Shown here: one piece after another, positions 44,450 to 54,473 of the stretch
Position numbering within the stretch: the first letter of the stretch is position 1
Layout: the number at the start of each line of letters is the position of its first letter
From: Ramlibacter sp.
Lineage (GTDB): Bacteria > Pseudomonadota > Gammaproteobacteria > Burkholderiales > Burkholderiaceae_C
Assembly: GCF_029866045.1 (NCBI RefSeq)
Contig: NZ_JARXAB010000057.1
Coordinates: forward strand, 1-64,000
DNA length: 64,000 nucleotides
Direction: 5' to 3'
Position numbers and translations under genes: made by a program
Notes under the pieces: generated by a model
What the model was told of the DNA's origin: nothing
Database searches by the model: none
The model's input: only the letters and a program-made list of their open reading frames with translations

Positions 44450-45430
44450 ATGAAACGTCGTGAAGTACTCGGTCACCTGGTCGGCGCAGCCGCCACAGCA
44501 GGGGTCGCAATGCCAGCCTGGGCGCAGGAGTACCCGGTGCGCCCCATCAAGATCATCGTGCCCTACGCGCCCGGAGGCTCACCCGACACGGTGGTCCGAA
44601 TCCTTTCGCAGCCGCTGGCGGCGGTCTTGGGCCAGCCCGTTGTGGTTGAAAACATTGCAGGCTCGAGCGGCGTGGCCGCGATCGAGCAACTCAAGCGCTC
44701 GGCGCCCGATGGCTACACGCTGATCGACTGCGATGCAGGCCACTGGGCGGTCAACCTCTTTACCAAGAAGCAGCTTTCCTACAACTTCGAGAAAGACTTG
44801 GCGCCGGTTTCCATTCTTTCCACATCTGCACTGTTCTTGACGGTGCACGAGTCCTTCCCGGCCACGAACCTGCAGGAAATGGTCGCCGCCGTCAAAGCCA
44901 AGCCGGGCTTTTACAGCTACGGCTCGTCCGGCATTGGCAGCCTGCATCACCTGACCATGGAAGCCTTCAAGGCGGGCCTGGGCCTGGACATCCTGCACGT
45001 CCCGTTCAAGGGTACGGGCCAGTCGGTGCCGGCACTGGCGGCGGGGCAGGTCTCGATGGCTGTCGCGGCATTCAATTCCGTCGGGCAATTCGCCAAGACG
45101 GGTCGGGTGCGCGTGCTGGCAGCCAATACGCGTGAACGCGCCAGCATCCTGAGCGAGTACCCCCCGATGGGTGACGCCGGCTTGCGCGACTTCCACTTCC
45201 CCGGCGAGAACGCCCTGTTCGCACCGGCGGGTACGCCCAAGCCGGTCATTGACAAGCTGTCGGCGGCCATTGCCCGCGTGGTTCGCGATCCGGCGACCAT
45301 CAGCAGACTGCATGCCGCGGGTGTGGAGCCCCCGGCCGCTGCAACGCCTGCCGCACTGGCTGAGACCATCCGGCGCGACGTCCCGCGCTACCAGGCCGCT
45401 GTGAAAGCATCGAGGATCGAGGCGGAATGA
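44450..45430 (+). CDS. Bug/TctC-family periplasmic solute-binding protein
   Basis: A 326-residue receptor with a signal peptide containing a twin-arginine-like KRREVLGHLVGAAATAGVAM and cleavage near PAWAQ. Family marks are YPVRPIKIIVPYAPGGSPDT, GSSGVAAIEQLKRSAPDGYT and HVPFKGTGQSVPALAAGQ. It is first in the plus arm, overlapping the oxygenase alpha gene by ATGA, as TphC does in terephthalate clusters. It therefore probably binds the aromatic acid. TctA/TctB are not encoded nearby. Start 44450 is set by a GAGGAG site. Confidence 0.9.
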   Translation: MKRREVLGHLVGAAATAGVAMPAWAQEYPVRPIKIIVPYAPGGSPDTVVRILSQPLAAVLGQPVVVENIAGSSGVAAIEQLKRSAPDGYTLIDCDAGHWAVNLFTKKQLSYNFEKDLAPVSILSTSALFLTVHESFPATNLQEMVAAVKAKPGFYSYGSSGIGSLHHLTMEAFKAGLGLDILHVPFKGTGQSVPALAAGQVSMAVAAFNSVGQFAKTGRVRVLAANTRERASILSEYPPMGDAGLRDFHFPGENALFAPAGTPKPVIDKLSAAIARVVRDPATISRLHAAGVEPPAAATPAALAETIRRDVPRYQAAVKASRIEAE

Positions 45431-46770
45431 GTCAGTGCCAGAACGAGCCTTGCGCAACGGAGTCGCCCGTCGTCTGGCACCGCCCATCCCCCTCCAATGA
45501 GGCCATTGCCTCCTTGGTGCAAGACGGCAGGGTTCACTCGCGCATCTATACCGACCAGGCGATCTTCGACCTGGAGATGGAGCGCATCTTCCACAGGTCG
45601 TGGATCTATATCGGTCACGAAAGTGAAGTTCCGCGTGCCGGCGACTTCCAGGCGCGTCGGATGGGCCGCACGCCCGTGCTGATGGTCCGCGGCAGGGACG
45701 CGCAGGTGCGTGTGCTGATCAACCGCTGCCGGCATCGCGGCGCCACCGTGGTGGAGACTGAATCCGGCAACACCAAGATGCTCCGGTGCTGGTACCACGG
45801 TTGGGTCTATGACCTGACCGGCGCGCTGCGCGAGGTGACCGAGCCGGGCGGCTACGGTCCCGACTTCAAGCCCGAGGAGATGGGCCTGACCCAGGTGCCC
45901 CGGGTGGCGTCCCACCGCGGATTCTTGTTCGCCAGCCTGCAGCCGGAGGGTGAGACGCTGGCCGAGTTTCTGGGCGGCGCCGCGTCTCAGTTCGACATGC
46001 TGGTGGATGCGTCTCCAACGGGCGAAATCTTCCTGGATGCGGGCTTCAACAAGACCGAGTACCTGGGCAACTGGAAGCTCGTCGGCATGGACGGCTACCA
46101 CCCCAACTTCGTGCACGCCTCGGTGGTGGCGGGTTGGGCGCGAAACTCGGAGTCAGGCATTGGGTCGATGCATCGTGAAGACCCCTTCAGCGACGCAGCG
46201 CTTACGCTCACCCGCGACTATGGTCACGGCCATGCGATGCTCGACTTCCGCGCCCAGCGCCTCAAGAGCTACAGCAAGCACGCCGCCTTTCTTGCCAAAG
46301 TCCCGGGCGGCGAGAAGTATGTCGAGGACATGCACAAGGCCTACGGAAAGGACCGAGCCGAGATACTGATCAGCCTTTCTGGCGACCCGCACCTCGGCTT
46401 GTTTCCCAATCTGCAGTTGATTGGCAATCAGGTGCGCATCATCGTCCCGATCGCTCCGGGCGTGACCCAGGTTCTGATGTCGATGGTGCGGTTCGGTGGC
46501 GTGAGCGACGAAATCAATACCATGCGTGTTCGTCAGCACGAGTCCTTCTATGGACCAGCCGGCTCGGGCTCACCGGACGACGCCGAGATCTTCGAGCGGG
46601 TGCAGCGCGGCATGCAGGCCGAGTTCAACCCCTGGATCGAAATTTCACGGGGCATGCATCGGGAGTACATCGATACCGATGGCAGCGTGGTGGGACGGAT
46701 CACTGACGAAGTGCCGCAGCGAGGCCAGATGAAATACTGGCTTCAACTCATGACAAATGGCGCGGCATGA
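45427..46770 (+). CDS. aromatic ring-hydroxylating dioxygenase alpha subunit (Rieske)
   Basis: A 447-residue catalytic subunit. The Rieske cluster ligands are Cys101, His103, Cys121 and His124 (CRHRG, CWYHGW). The mononuclear iron site is GMDGYHPNFVH with His225 and His230 and bridging Asp222. It adds dioxygen across an aromatic ring, giving a cis-dihydrodiol, with electrons from the fused reductase-ferredoxin encoded on the other arm. The beta subunit gene overlaps by ATGA. Substrate is probably a benzoate-like acid, given the transporter and dehydrogenase types nearby. Confidence 0.94.
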   Translation: MSQCQNEPCATESPVVWHRPSPSNEAIASLVQDGRVHSRIYTDQAIFDLEMERIFHRSWIYIGHESEVPRAGDFQARRMGRTPVLMVRGRDAQVRVLINRCRHRGATVVETESGNTKMLRCWYHGWVYDLTGALREVTEPGGYGPDFKPEEMGLTQVPRVASHRGFLFASLQPEGETLAEFLGGAASQFDMLVDASPTGEIFLDAGFNKTEYLGNWKLVGMDGYHPNFVHASVVAGWARNSESGIGSMHREDPFSDAALTLTRDYGHGHAMLDFRAQRLKSYSKHAAFLAKVPGGEKYVEDMHKAYGKDRAEILISLSGDPHLGLFPNLQLIGNQVRIIVPIAPGVTQVLMSMVRFGGVSDEINTMRVRQHESFYGPAGSGSPDDAEIFERVQRGMQAEFNPWIEISRGMHREYIDTDGSVVGRITDEVPQRGQMKYWLQLMTNGAA

Positions 46771-47291
46771 CGCTGGAGACCAACGTGACAGACGCTTCAA
46801 ACGGTCTGAGTGAATGGATCACCTATCGGGAGGTGGAGCTATTCCTTTTCAAGGAAGCCGAGCTCGCAGACACCCACCAGTTCCAGGCCTGGTTCTCGCT
46901 CTTCACCCAGGACCTTCTTTATTGGGTGCCTTGCAACAACGATGATGCCGAGATCGGCAAGCAGATTGCGCTGATCAACGACAACCGTGCCGAACTGGAT
47001 GAGCGCCTGTTCCGTCTGGGGACCAAGCATGCGCATGCGCAGTCTCCTAGGTCGCGCCTCTCGCGTATCGTGAGCAATATCGTGCTCGCCGACGACTATC
47101 GCCGTGAAACCGGCGGTCAGGTGACCTCGCGTGTGCTTGTCACCGAGGTGCGAAACGGCAAAACCGAGCATTGGGCCGGGAGGGTCACCCATCTTCTGGT
47201 GCGCCAGGACGGTGTGCTGCGAATGCGCGAAAAGCGCGTGTACCTCGCAGCAAACGACCAAGTGCTCCCCAACCTCACCTTCATCATTTAA
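46767..47291 (+). CDS. aromatic ring-hydroxylating dioxygenase beta subunit
   Basis: A 174-residue small subunit of the SnoaL-like fold with EVELFLFKEAELADTHQFQA at the start, LYWVPCNNDD and SRLSRIVSNIVLADDYRRE in the middle, and MREKRVYLAANDQVLPN at the end. It stabilises the alpha3beta3 oxygenase. No catalytic residues are expected. Confidence 0.93.
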   Translation: MTLETNVTDASNGLSEWITYREVELFLFKEAELADTHQFQAWFSLFTQDLLYWVPCNNDDAEIGKQIALINDNRAELDERLFRLGTKHAHAQSPRSRLSRIVSNIVLADDYRRETGGQVTSRVLVTEVRNGKTEHWAGRVTHLLVRQDGVLRMREKRVYLAANDQVLPNLTFII

Positions 47292-47316
47292 TCCGTCATC
47301 GGAAAAAGGCAAACGC

Positions 47317-48141
47317 ATGTCCACGAGCGATCCCGAAATCGGCAAGAGCGTGATGGCCGCCGGCCTCAAGACCAACTACCTCGAGGCCGGTGAGGGCGAT
47401 CCTGTGATCCTGATCCACGGCTCCGGCCCGGGCGTCACTGCTTACGCCAACTGGCGATTGACCATTCCGGTCCTGGCGCAGAAGTTCCGGGTGCTCGCGC
47501 CGGATATCGCCGGCTTCGGCTACACCGAGCGCAAGCCCGACCAGCAGTACAACCTTGATTTCTGGGTGCGTCACTTGACCGAGTGGATGGACGCGGTCGG
47601 TGTCAAGAAGGCGCGGTTCGTCGGCAACTCCTTCGGCGGCGCGCTAACGGTCGCCATCGCCTCGCGCTACCCTGAGCGGGTGGAGAGCTTTGTGCTGATG
47701 GGAGCGGCCGGCGTGGAGTTTGAAGTGACTCCCGCGCTGGACGCTGTCTGGGGCTATGAGCCGTCCATCGAGAACATGCGCAAGATCGTGATGTCTTTTG
47801 CCTATGACACGGGCATGATGACCGACGATCTGGTTCGCTCGCGTTACGAAGCCAGCGTCCGCCCCGGCTATCAGGAGTCGTTCTCCCGGATGTTCGCTGT
47901 GCCCCGGCAACGCCACGTCAAGGCACTGGCCACGCCCGAGGATGACATCCGCAAGATCCAGCAGCGCGCACTGATCATCCATGGTCGGGACGACGCCGTG
48001 GTTCCGCCGGCCAACAGCCTGAAGTTCCACTCCCTTTTGAAGAACTCCGACCTGCACATGTTTGGCAAGTGCGGCCATTGGACGCAGATCGAGCGCAAAG
48101 ACGACTTCACCAGGCTCGTCCTGGAATTCTTTGGCGCCTGA
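47317..48141 (+). CDS. meta-cleavage product C-C hydrolase (alpha/beta fold)
   Basis: A 274-residue hydrolase. The catalytic Ser105 lies in VGNSFGGALT, the acid is in GRDDAVVPP (225-226) and His254 in FGKCGHWTQIE; the oxyanion region is IHGSGPGVTAYANW near residue 33. It cleaves 2-hydroxy-6-oxo-dienoates into 2-hydroxypenta-2,4-dienoate plus a carboxylic acid, feeding the hydratase on the other arm. Its presence means the ring-cleavage product has a keto or aldehyde side chain. Relatives include DmpD, XylF, TodF and CmtE. Confidence 0.92.
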   Translation: MSTSDPEIGKSVMAAGLKTNYLEAGEGDPVILIHGSGPGVTAYANWRLTIPVLAQKFRVLAPDIAGFGYTERKPDQQYNLDFWVRHLTEWMDAVGVKKARFVGNSFGGALTVAIASRYPERVESFVLMGAAGVEFEVTPALDAVWGYEPSIENMRKIVMSFAYDTGMMTDDLVRSRYEASVRPGYQESFSRMFAVPRQRHVKALATPEDDIRKIQQRALIIHGRDDAVVPPANSLKFHSLLKNSDLHMFGKCGHWTQIERKDDFTRLVLEFFGA

Positions 48142-48148
48142 GCCCGCC

Positions 48149-49126
48149 GTGTCCCGCAGCCAGCTGCCCGTGGTTGGGGTGATGATCGGAGACCCCGCTG
48201 GGATCGGCCCCGAGGTCTGCGTGCGCGCAGCAGCCAGCCCCGAACTGAAATCTCAATGCCGCTTGGTGCTGATTGGCGACCGCGCCATTCTTGAGCGGGC
48301 GGCGGATATCTGCGGCATCGCCCTGAATCTGGTGTCGGTGACCGATCCGCAAGACGCCCTCGAGGGAGATGCCGTTGGCGTGCTGGATCCGGGCACCTTC
48401 GATCCGGCCAGCAATCGCTTCGGTGTCGCATCGGCGCAGGCCGGTGAGGCGGTCCTCGAATGGTTGCGGCTTGGCGAGCGGCTGGGCCGGGAAGGCAAGC
48501 TGCAGGGCTTCGTGCTCGGGCCGATGGAAACCGCTTCCATGAAGGCGACTGGCAAGGTCCACGACATGGACGACCTCCAGCCTGCCGGGACATTCATGCT
48601 TCGAATGAGCGGCAACTTGCGCGCCGTTCCACTCAGCGAGCACGTCCCCTTGTCCAAGGCGATCGAGCTCGTCACGCCCGAGCGCGTTGAGCATGTGGTC
48701 CGCCTCGTTGACCGCACACTCAAAAGCTGGGGTTTCAAGCAGCCCCGGATCGCCGTGGCCGGAATCAACCCCCACGCGATGTTCCCGGAAGATCAAGACA
48801 AGATCGGGCCGGCCGTTGCCGCCGCCTGTGCCGACGGCATTGATGTTCAGGGCCCTCTGGTTCCGGACACGGTGTTTCGGCAGACCCTCGAAGGTCGGCA
48901 TGACGTAGTGGTGACCATGTTCCACGACCAGGGGCAGATCCCGATCAAGACGGCAGCCTTCGAAGGCGCTTGCACCGTGTATGTCGGCTTGCCATTTGTG
49001 ATGCTCAATGTGCCGCACGGCACGGCGTATGACATTGCTGGCCAGGGCGTGGCGCAGCACCAGAGCATGCTGTCTGCCATTCGCACGGCCGCCAGCCTGG
49101 CTGCCGGCAGGCCTATCGCCGCCTGA
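48149..49126 (+). CDS. PdxA-family dehydrogenase, likely aromatic dihydrodiol dehydrogenase
   Basis: A 325-residue PdxA-family protein with GTG start at 48149 (SRSQLPVVGVMIGDPAGIGP). MIGDPAGIGPE and MFHDQGQIPIK (metal His259) are conserved, and SEHVPLSKAI supplies His165. The first metal histidine, normally in GHTE, is missing: DMDDLQPAGTF replaces it (about 139-149). Classical PdxA makes pyridoxine, but family members such as TphB oxidise and decarboxylate dihydrodiols of carboxylated aromatics. Context favours that role here. It follows the hydrolase gene by seven bases. Confidence 0.8.
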   Translation: MSRSQLPVVGVMIGDPAGIGPEVCVRAAASPELKSQCRLVLIGDRAILERAADICGIALNLVSVTDPQDALEGDAVGVLDPGTFDPASNRFGVASAQAGEAVLEWLRLGERLGREGKLQGFVLGPMETASMKATGKVHDMDDLQPAGTFMLRMSGNLRAVPLSEHVPLSKAIELVTPERVEHVVRLVDRTLKSWGFKQPRIAVAGINPHAMFPEDQDKIGPAVAAACADGIDVQGPLVPDTVFRQTLEGRHDVVVTMFHDQGQIPIKTAAFEGACTVYVGLPFVMLNVPHGTAYDIAGQGVAQHQSMLSAIRTAASLAAGRPIAA

Positions 49127-49144
49127 GTCCACCGAGATAAATGC

Positions 49145-49885
49145 ATGGCCACAGAAAAAATCGCTCTCGTCACCGGGGGCAGCGCCGGGCTGGGTGAGGA
49201 CATCGCGCTCCACCTGCAGCGTGAAGGCTATAAGGTGTTGGTGTGCGGCCGACGCGCAGACAAGCTCGACGCGATGAAGGCGCGCGGGGTCGAGGCCTTT
49301 CAGTGCGACATCAGCAGCCGCGATGACATCGCACGCATGCACCAGTGGGTTGTGCAGGCCTATGGCGGGCTTGACGTGCTCGTGAACTGCGCCGGTATTG
49401 CGGTGCAGAGAAGCCCGTTTGTCGAGGCCTCGGTCGAAGACATCGAGCGCCTGGTCCAGACCAACGTCCTGGGCACGATGTTCGTGACCCAAGCCTTCTT
49501 GCCGCTCGTGATCGCGCGCAAGGGATCAGTCGTCAATTTCAGCAGCACCCTGGCCCAGCGGCCGCGCGCTGGATCGATTGCTTACTCGGCCACCAAGGGT
49601 GCGATTGAGGCCTTCACGCGGGCCTTGGCCATTGAGGCGGCCGAGCATGGCGTGCGGGTCAACTGCATCGCCCCCGCTCTGGTGCGCAGCGAAATCTACC
49701 TGGCGGCGGGCATGTCGGCCGCTGACTACGAAAAGCTGCTGGCTGCACGGGCCAAGGAGTTTCCGCTGCGCCGGGTGGGCGAGCCCGAGGATGTCACGGG
49801 CATGCTGTCCTACCTGGTGTCCGATTCAGCAGGGTGGATCACTGGCCTTTGCCTTCCCGTGGACGGCGGGGCGATGCTGCGCTAA
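49145..49885 (+). CDS. SDR-family oxidoreductase
   Basis: A 246-residue classical SDR: TGGSAGLGEDIALHL at 10-24, NCAGIA, catalytic FSSTLAQ and YSATKG, and GLCLPVDGGAMLR at the end. In an aromatic island it may oxidise the cis-dihydrodiol or an alcohol in the side chain. With the PdxA-type enzyme present, two candidate dehydrogenases exist. It starts 18 bases after the PdxA-like gene. Confidence 0.85.
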   Translation: MATEKIALVTGGSAGLGEDIALHLQREGYKVLVCGRRADKLDAMKARGVEAFQCDISSRDDIARMHQWVVQAYGGLDVLVNCAGIAVQRSPFVEASVEDIERLVQTNVLGTMFVTQAFLPLVIARKGSVVNFSSTLAQRPRAGSIAYSATKGAIEAFTRALAIEAAEHGVRVNCIAPALVRSEIYLAAGMSAADYEKLLAARAKEFPLRRVGEPEDVTGMLSYLVSDSAGWITGLCLPVDGGAMLR

Positions 49886-49892
49886 GCGCCGT

Positions 49893-50867
49893 ATGGGCGC
49901 GTTACCCGTCATCTCGCCAGACGTAGTCCTTGGCGGCGCCTTGGCGCTGCTGTCTTTGCTGACCTATGGCATCTGCATGGTGCTGGTGTCGGTGTGCGTA
50001 CGTACCTTTCGCAGCGAGCCAGGGTCGCTGATTGCCGCTGCGGCCTGCATACCCGCAGGCATCTTGATTTCATGCTGGCAACTGGCATTTGGCGAGGTTC
50101 AAGTAGGGATCAGCGCGTGGGCCGTGGTGGCTTTTGCACTGGCCGGCATTTTTTCGACCTATCTGGGCCGGTGGCTGGTCTTCAAGTCGATTGAACTCAA
50201 TGGACCTTCCGGGGCGTCGGCTCTGCAAAGCACCAGCCCCCTGCTCACCGCGGTTTTCGCGTGGGTGTTCCTCGGTGAAGTGATCGGCTGGGTGGGCATG
50301 CTGGGCATCACCATGGCGATCGTAGGTCTGGTGTCCATGAGCTTCGGCTTGCAGCGGCGTGCCGCTACCCACAAGACAGCGGCCGCGGCCTTGGCCTCTG
50401 CCAGTAGCGGGCGCTCGATGGTGTGGGCGAGCCTGGTAGTTGGCGTCGGTTCTTCCGTCGCGTATTCGGGCAGCCACATCTTTCGCGGCTCTGCCGTGCG
50501 GATCTGGAATGAGCCGCTCCTGGGTGCCACGATCGGCGCCGGTGCGGCACTCGTGGCCCTGCTTCTGGCGAGCCGGAGCAAGTGGCCCGAGTACAAGCAG
50601 GAAATCCTTGCCAACCGCAAGGGGGCCTGGCAGTTTGCAGGCATTGGCGTGCTTCAGTTTCTGGCGCAGACCCTGGTGATCGCGTCGATGAAGTACATCC
50701 CCGTTAGCGTGGCGGCCTTGGTTTCCATGTGCACCCCTCTGGTTGTGGTACCGATCAGCTACTTCATTCTGCGAAACGAGGAGAGGCTCAACGGGGTCAT
50801 GTTCATTGGCATTCTCATCACCCTGTGCGGTACCTTGACCTCACTGGTTTTTGCGGGGCGTGCCTGA
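49893..50867 (+). CDS. EamA/DMT-family membrane transporter
   Basis: A 324-residue protein with about ten membrane helices in two EamA repeats (for example LALLSLLTYGICMVLVSVCV, ALQSTSPLLTAVFAWVFLGE and MKYIPVSVAALVSMCTPLVV). It is the last gene of the plus arm, eight bases from the SDR gene. It may export a side product or import the substrate; direction cannot be told. Confidence 0.85.
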   Translation: MGALPVISPDVVLGGALALLSLLTYGICMVLVSVCVRTFRSEPGSLIAAAACIPAGILISCWQLAFGEVQVGISAWAVVAFALAGIFSTYLGRWLVFKSIELNGPSGASALQSTSPLLTAVFAWVFLGEVIGWVGMLGITMAIVGLVSMSFGLQRRAATHKTAAAALASASSGRSMVWASLVVGVGSSVAYSGSHIFRGSAVRIWNEPLLGATIGAGAALVALLLASRSKWPEYKQEILANRKGAWQFAGIGVLQFLAQTLVIASMKYIPVSVAALVSMCTPLVVVPISYFILRNEERLNGVMFIGILITLCGTLTSLVFAGRA

Positions 50868-50959
50868 CGGGTCTTCTACGCTTTGAGGCATGTCTTCGGC
50901 GTCTGTCCCCAACGCTTTTTGCGCCTGGTGCCAGTTGGCGAGATTCATGGCGTGCCCCC

Positions 50960-51496
50960 TCAGGTCCGTGCGGGTTTGGCAGCAGCGCGGGCTGCCGGAT
51001 AGGACGCGAAGACGCTGTCCTGCCCGCGCCGGTCGATCAGCAGCACTTGGAAGGCATCTCGCCGGCTGCCATCTTCCATGCCTGGTGAGCCCACCGGCAT
51101 ACCCGGTACCGCCAGACCCAGGGCAACTGGCCGGGTAGCGAGCAGGCGCTTGATGTCCTGCGCAGGGACGTGTCCCTCGACGACATAGCCGCCCACCCGC
51201 GCGGTATGGCAACTTCCGAATTTTTCTGGCATCCCTAGCTGCTTGCGTGAGATTGCCGTGTCCGCGACATCGTTCACCTTGACCTGGAACCCATTGGCCT
51301 TCAGGTGATCTACCCAGGCGCCGCAGCAGCCGCAAGTGGCAGTCTTGAACACCTCGATCAGGTGTGGCTGGCTGCTGGTGGCCAGGGCCGACCGGGTGGC
51401 GGCGCCGGCGGCTAATGCGCCAGTGAGCGCCAAAACAAAGCTGCGGCGGCTCGGCGCTGTTGCCCAAGCCGTTTGCTCCTCGGGGGTGTGCTTCAT
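50960..51496 (-). CDS. DUF411-family, probably copper-related, secreted protein
   Basis: A 178-residue protein with a twin-arginine-type leader (SRRSFVLALTGALAAGAA). The mature part has the DUF411 features FKTATCGCCGAWVDHLKANG, MPEKFGSCHTARVGGYVVEG and LAVPGMPVGSPGME with conserved cysteines and methionines. DUF411 proteins are linked with copper handling. The start MKHTPEEQ is chosen over a GC-rich extension. The next gene on the same strand (51619-52134) also looks metal-related. Confidence 0.85.
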   Translation of the reverse strand: MKHTPEEQTAWATAPSRRSFVLALTGALAAGAATRSALATSSQPHLIEVFKTATCGCCGAWVDHLKANGFQVKVNDVADTAISRKQLGMPEKFGSCHTARVGGYVVEGHVPAQDIKRLLATRPVALGLAVPGMPVGSPGMEDGSRRDAFQVLLIDRRGQDSVFASYPAARAAAKPART

Positions 51497-51618
51497 TTGG
51501 ATTCCTCGTAAATTCATGTTCGTTGAGGCGCCTCGGGGCACCCATACGGGTTCTGCCAGCGGGGTGCGCAAAGGCTCGGAGGCATGACCCTGGGCCTGCT
51601 GCGCACGCCCAGGCCCGG

Positions 51619-53269
<1,651 letters not shown>

Positions 53270-53300
53270 GGTCGCAAGCCCCGCCCTTACAATTCGCCCC

Positions 53301-53333
53301 GCGCCGCTGTGCCCCGCAGCGGCGCTTTTCTTT
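53301..53333 (+). terminator. rho-independent terminator after the deaminase gene
   Basis: GCGCCGCTG and CAGCGGCGC form a perfect nine-bp stem around a seven-base loop, followed by TTTTCTTT. It lies between the deaminase stop and the next gene start (53360), so the BMP receptor needs its own promoter or read-through. Confidence 0.85.
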
Positions 53334-53359
53334 GTCCCGGGGCCATGTCGAGGAACACC

Positions 53360-54469
53360 ATGTACAAAAACCTCGCTGCCGCCGCATTGGCGGCCGCCAG
53401 CGTCTTTCTTCCCACCGCTGCGTTGTACGCGCAATCCCCAGCCAAGGCACCCGCCGCCCCGACCTCTGCGCCGCTCAAGGTCGGCTTTGTCTATGTCACG
53501 CCCGTCACCCCCGCGGGTTGGGTCCGCCAGCACGAGGAGGGCCGCCAGGCCCTGCAAAAGGCATTGGGCCCGAAGGTGCAGACGCAATTCGTGGAGAACG
53601 TGGCCGAAGGCCCGGATGCCGAGCGCGTCATCCGCGACCTGGCGCGACAGGGCTACGGTCTCATCTTCACCCCCAGCTTTGGCTATATGGAGCCCACCAT
53701 GGCGGTGGCGCGTGAGTTTCCGGAGGTGAAGTTCGAGTCCATCACCGGCTACAAAACCGCGCCCAACGTGGCCGCCGCCAACGCCCGCTACTACGAGGGT
53801 CGCTACCTTGCCGGTATCGCGGCCGGCCGAATGAGCAAGACCGGCGTGGCTGGTTATGTGGCGGGCTTTCCCATCCCCGAAGTGATACAGGGCATCAACG
53901 CCTTCACCCTGGGCATGCGCTCGGTCAACCCCAATGCCCAGGTCCGTGTGGTCTGGATCAACGAATGGTTCGATCCGCCGAAGGAGCGCGAGGCCGCCAT
54001 GAGCCTCTTTGACCTTCAGGCCGATGTCGTTGCCTTTCACACCGCCTCTACTGCGGTCATGGCCGCAGCCCAGGAAAGAGGCCGGATGGCAGTGGCCTAT
54101 CACTCCGACATGCGAAAGATCGGGCCCGACGCGCAGATCGTCGCCGTCACCCACCACTGGGGCGGCTACTACACCCGGCGCGCCCGCGAGGTGCTGGACG
54201 GCCGGTGGACCTCGAGCAATGTCTGGGGCGGAGTGAAGGAGGGCATGGTCCGCGTGGAGGGCTTTGGCACCAAGGTGCCCAAGGCGGTGCAGACCGAGGT
54301 GCTGGCGCGCCAGAGAGACATTGCCGACGGCCGCCTGAAGCCTTTTGCCGGCCCGCTCACCGACAACGACGGCCGAGCCCGGCTTCCGGCCGGCCAGGCG
54401 CTTTCCGACGAGCAGATTCTGGGCATGGACTGGCTGGTCGCCGGCGTGGTGGGCAAGGCTTCAAAATGA
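53360..54469 (+). CDS. BMP-family periplasmic substrate-binding protein
   Basis: A 369-residue BMP protein with a Sec signal peptide (MYKNLAAAALAAASVFLPTA, cleavage after LYA) instead of the lipobox of the first copy. It shares FGYMEPTMAVAREFPEVKFE, FPIPEVIQGINAFTLGMRS and YHSDMRKIGPDAQI with it, so it is a paralogue. No ATPase or permease gene is adjacent, which suggests it may use the transporter at 32034-35675. A guanine deaminase gene follows after four bases. The start is set by a GAGGAA site. Confidence 0.88.
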   Translation: MYKNLAAAALAAASVFLPTAALYAQSPAKAPAAPTSAPLKVGFVYVTPVTPAGWVRQHEEGRQALQKALGPKVQTQFVENVAEGPDAERVIRDLARQGYGLIFTPSFGYMEPTMAVAREFPEVKFESITGYKTAPNVAAANARYYEGRYLAGIAAGRMSKTGVAGYVAGFPIPEVIQGINAFTLGMRSVNPNAQVRVVWINEWFDPPKEREAAMSLFDLQADVVAFHTASTAVMAAAQERGRMAVAYHSDMRKIGPDAQIVAVTHHWGGYYTRRAREVLDGRWTSSNVWGGVKEGMVRVEGFGTKVPKAVQTEVLARQRDIADGRLKPFAGPLTDNDGRARLPAGQALSDEQILGMDWLVAGVVGKASK

Positions 54470-54473
54470 GGGC

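Noticed and set aside
37004-50867. Assigning the island to the p-cumate or terephthalate pathway by name
   Set aside because: Each pathway explains only part of the genes; naming it would go beyond the sequence evidence.
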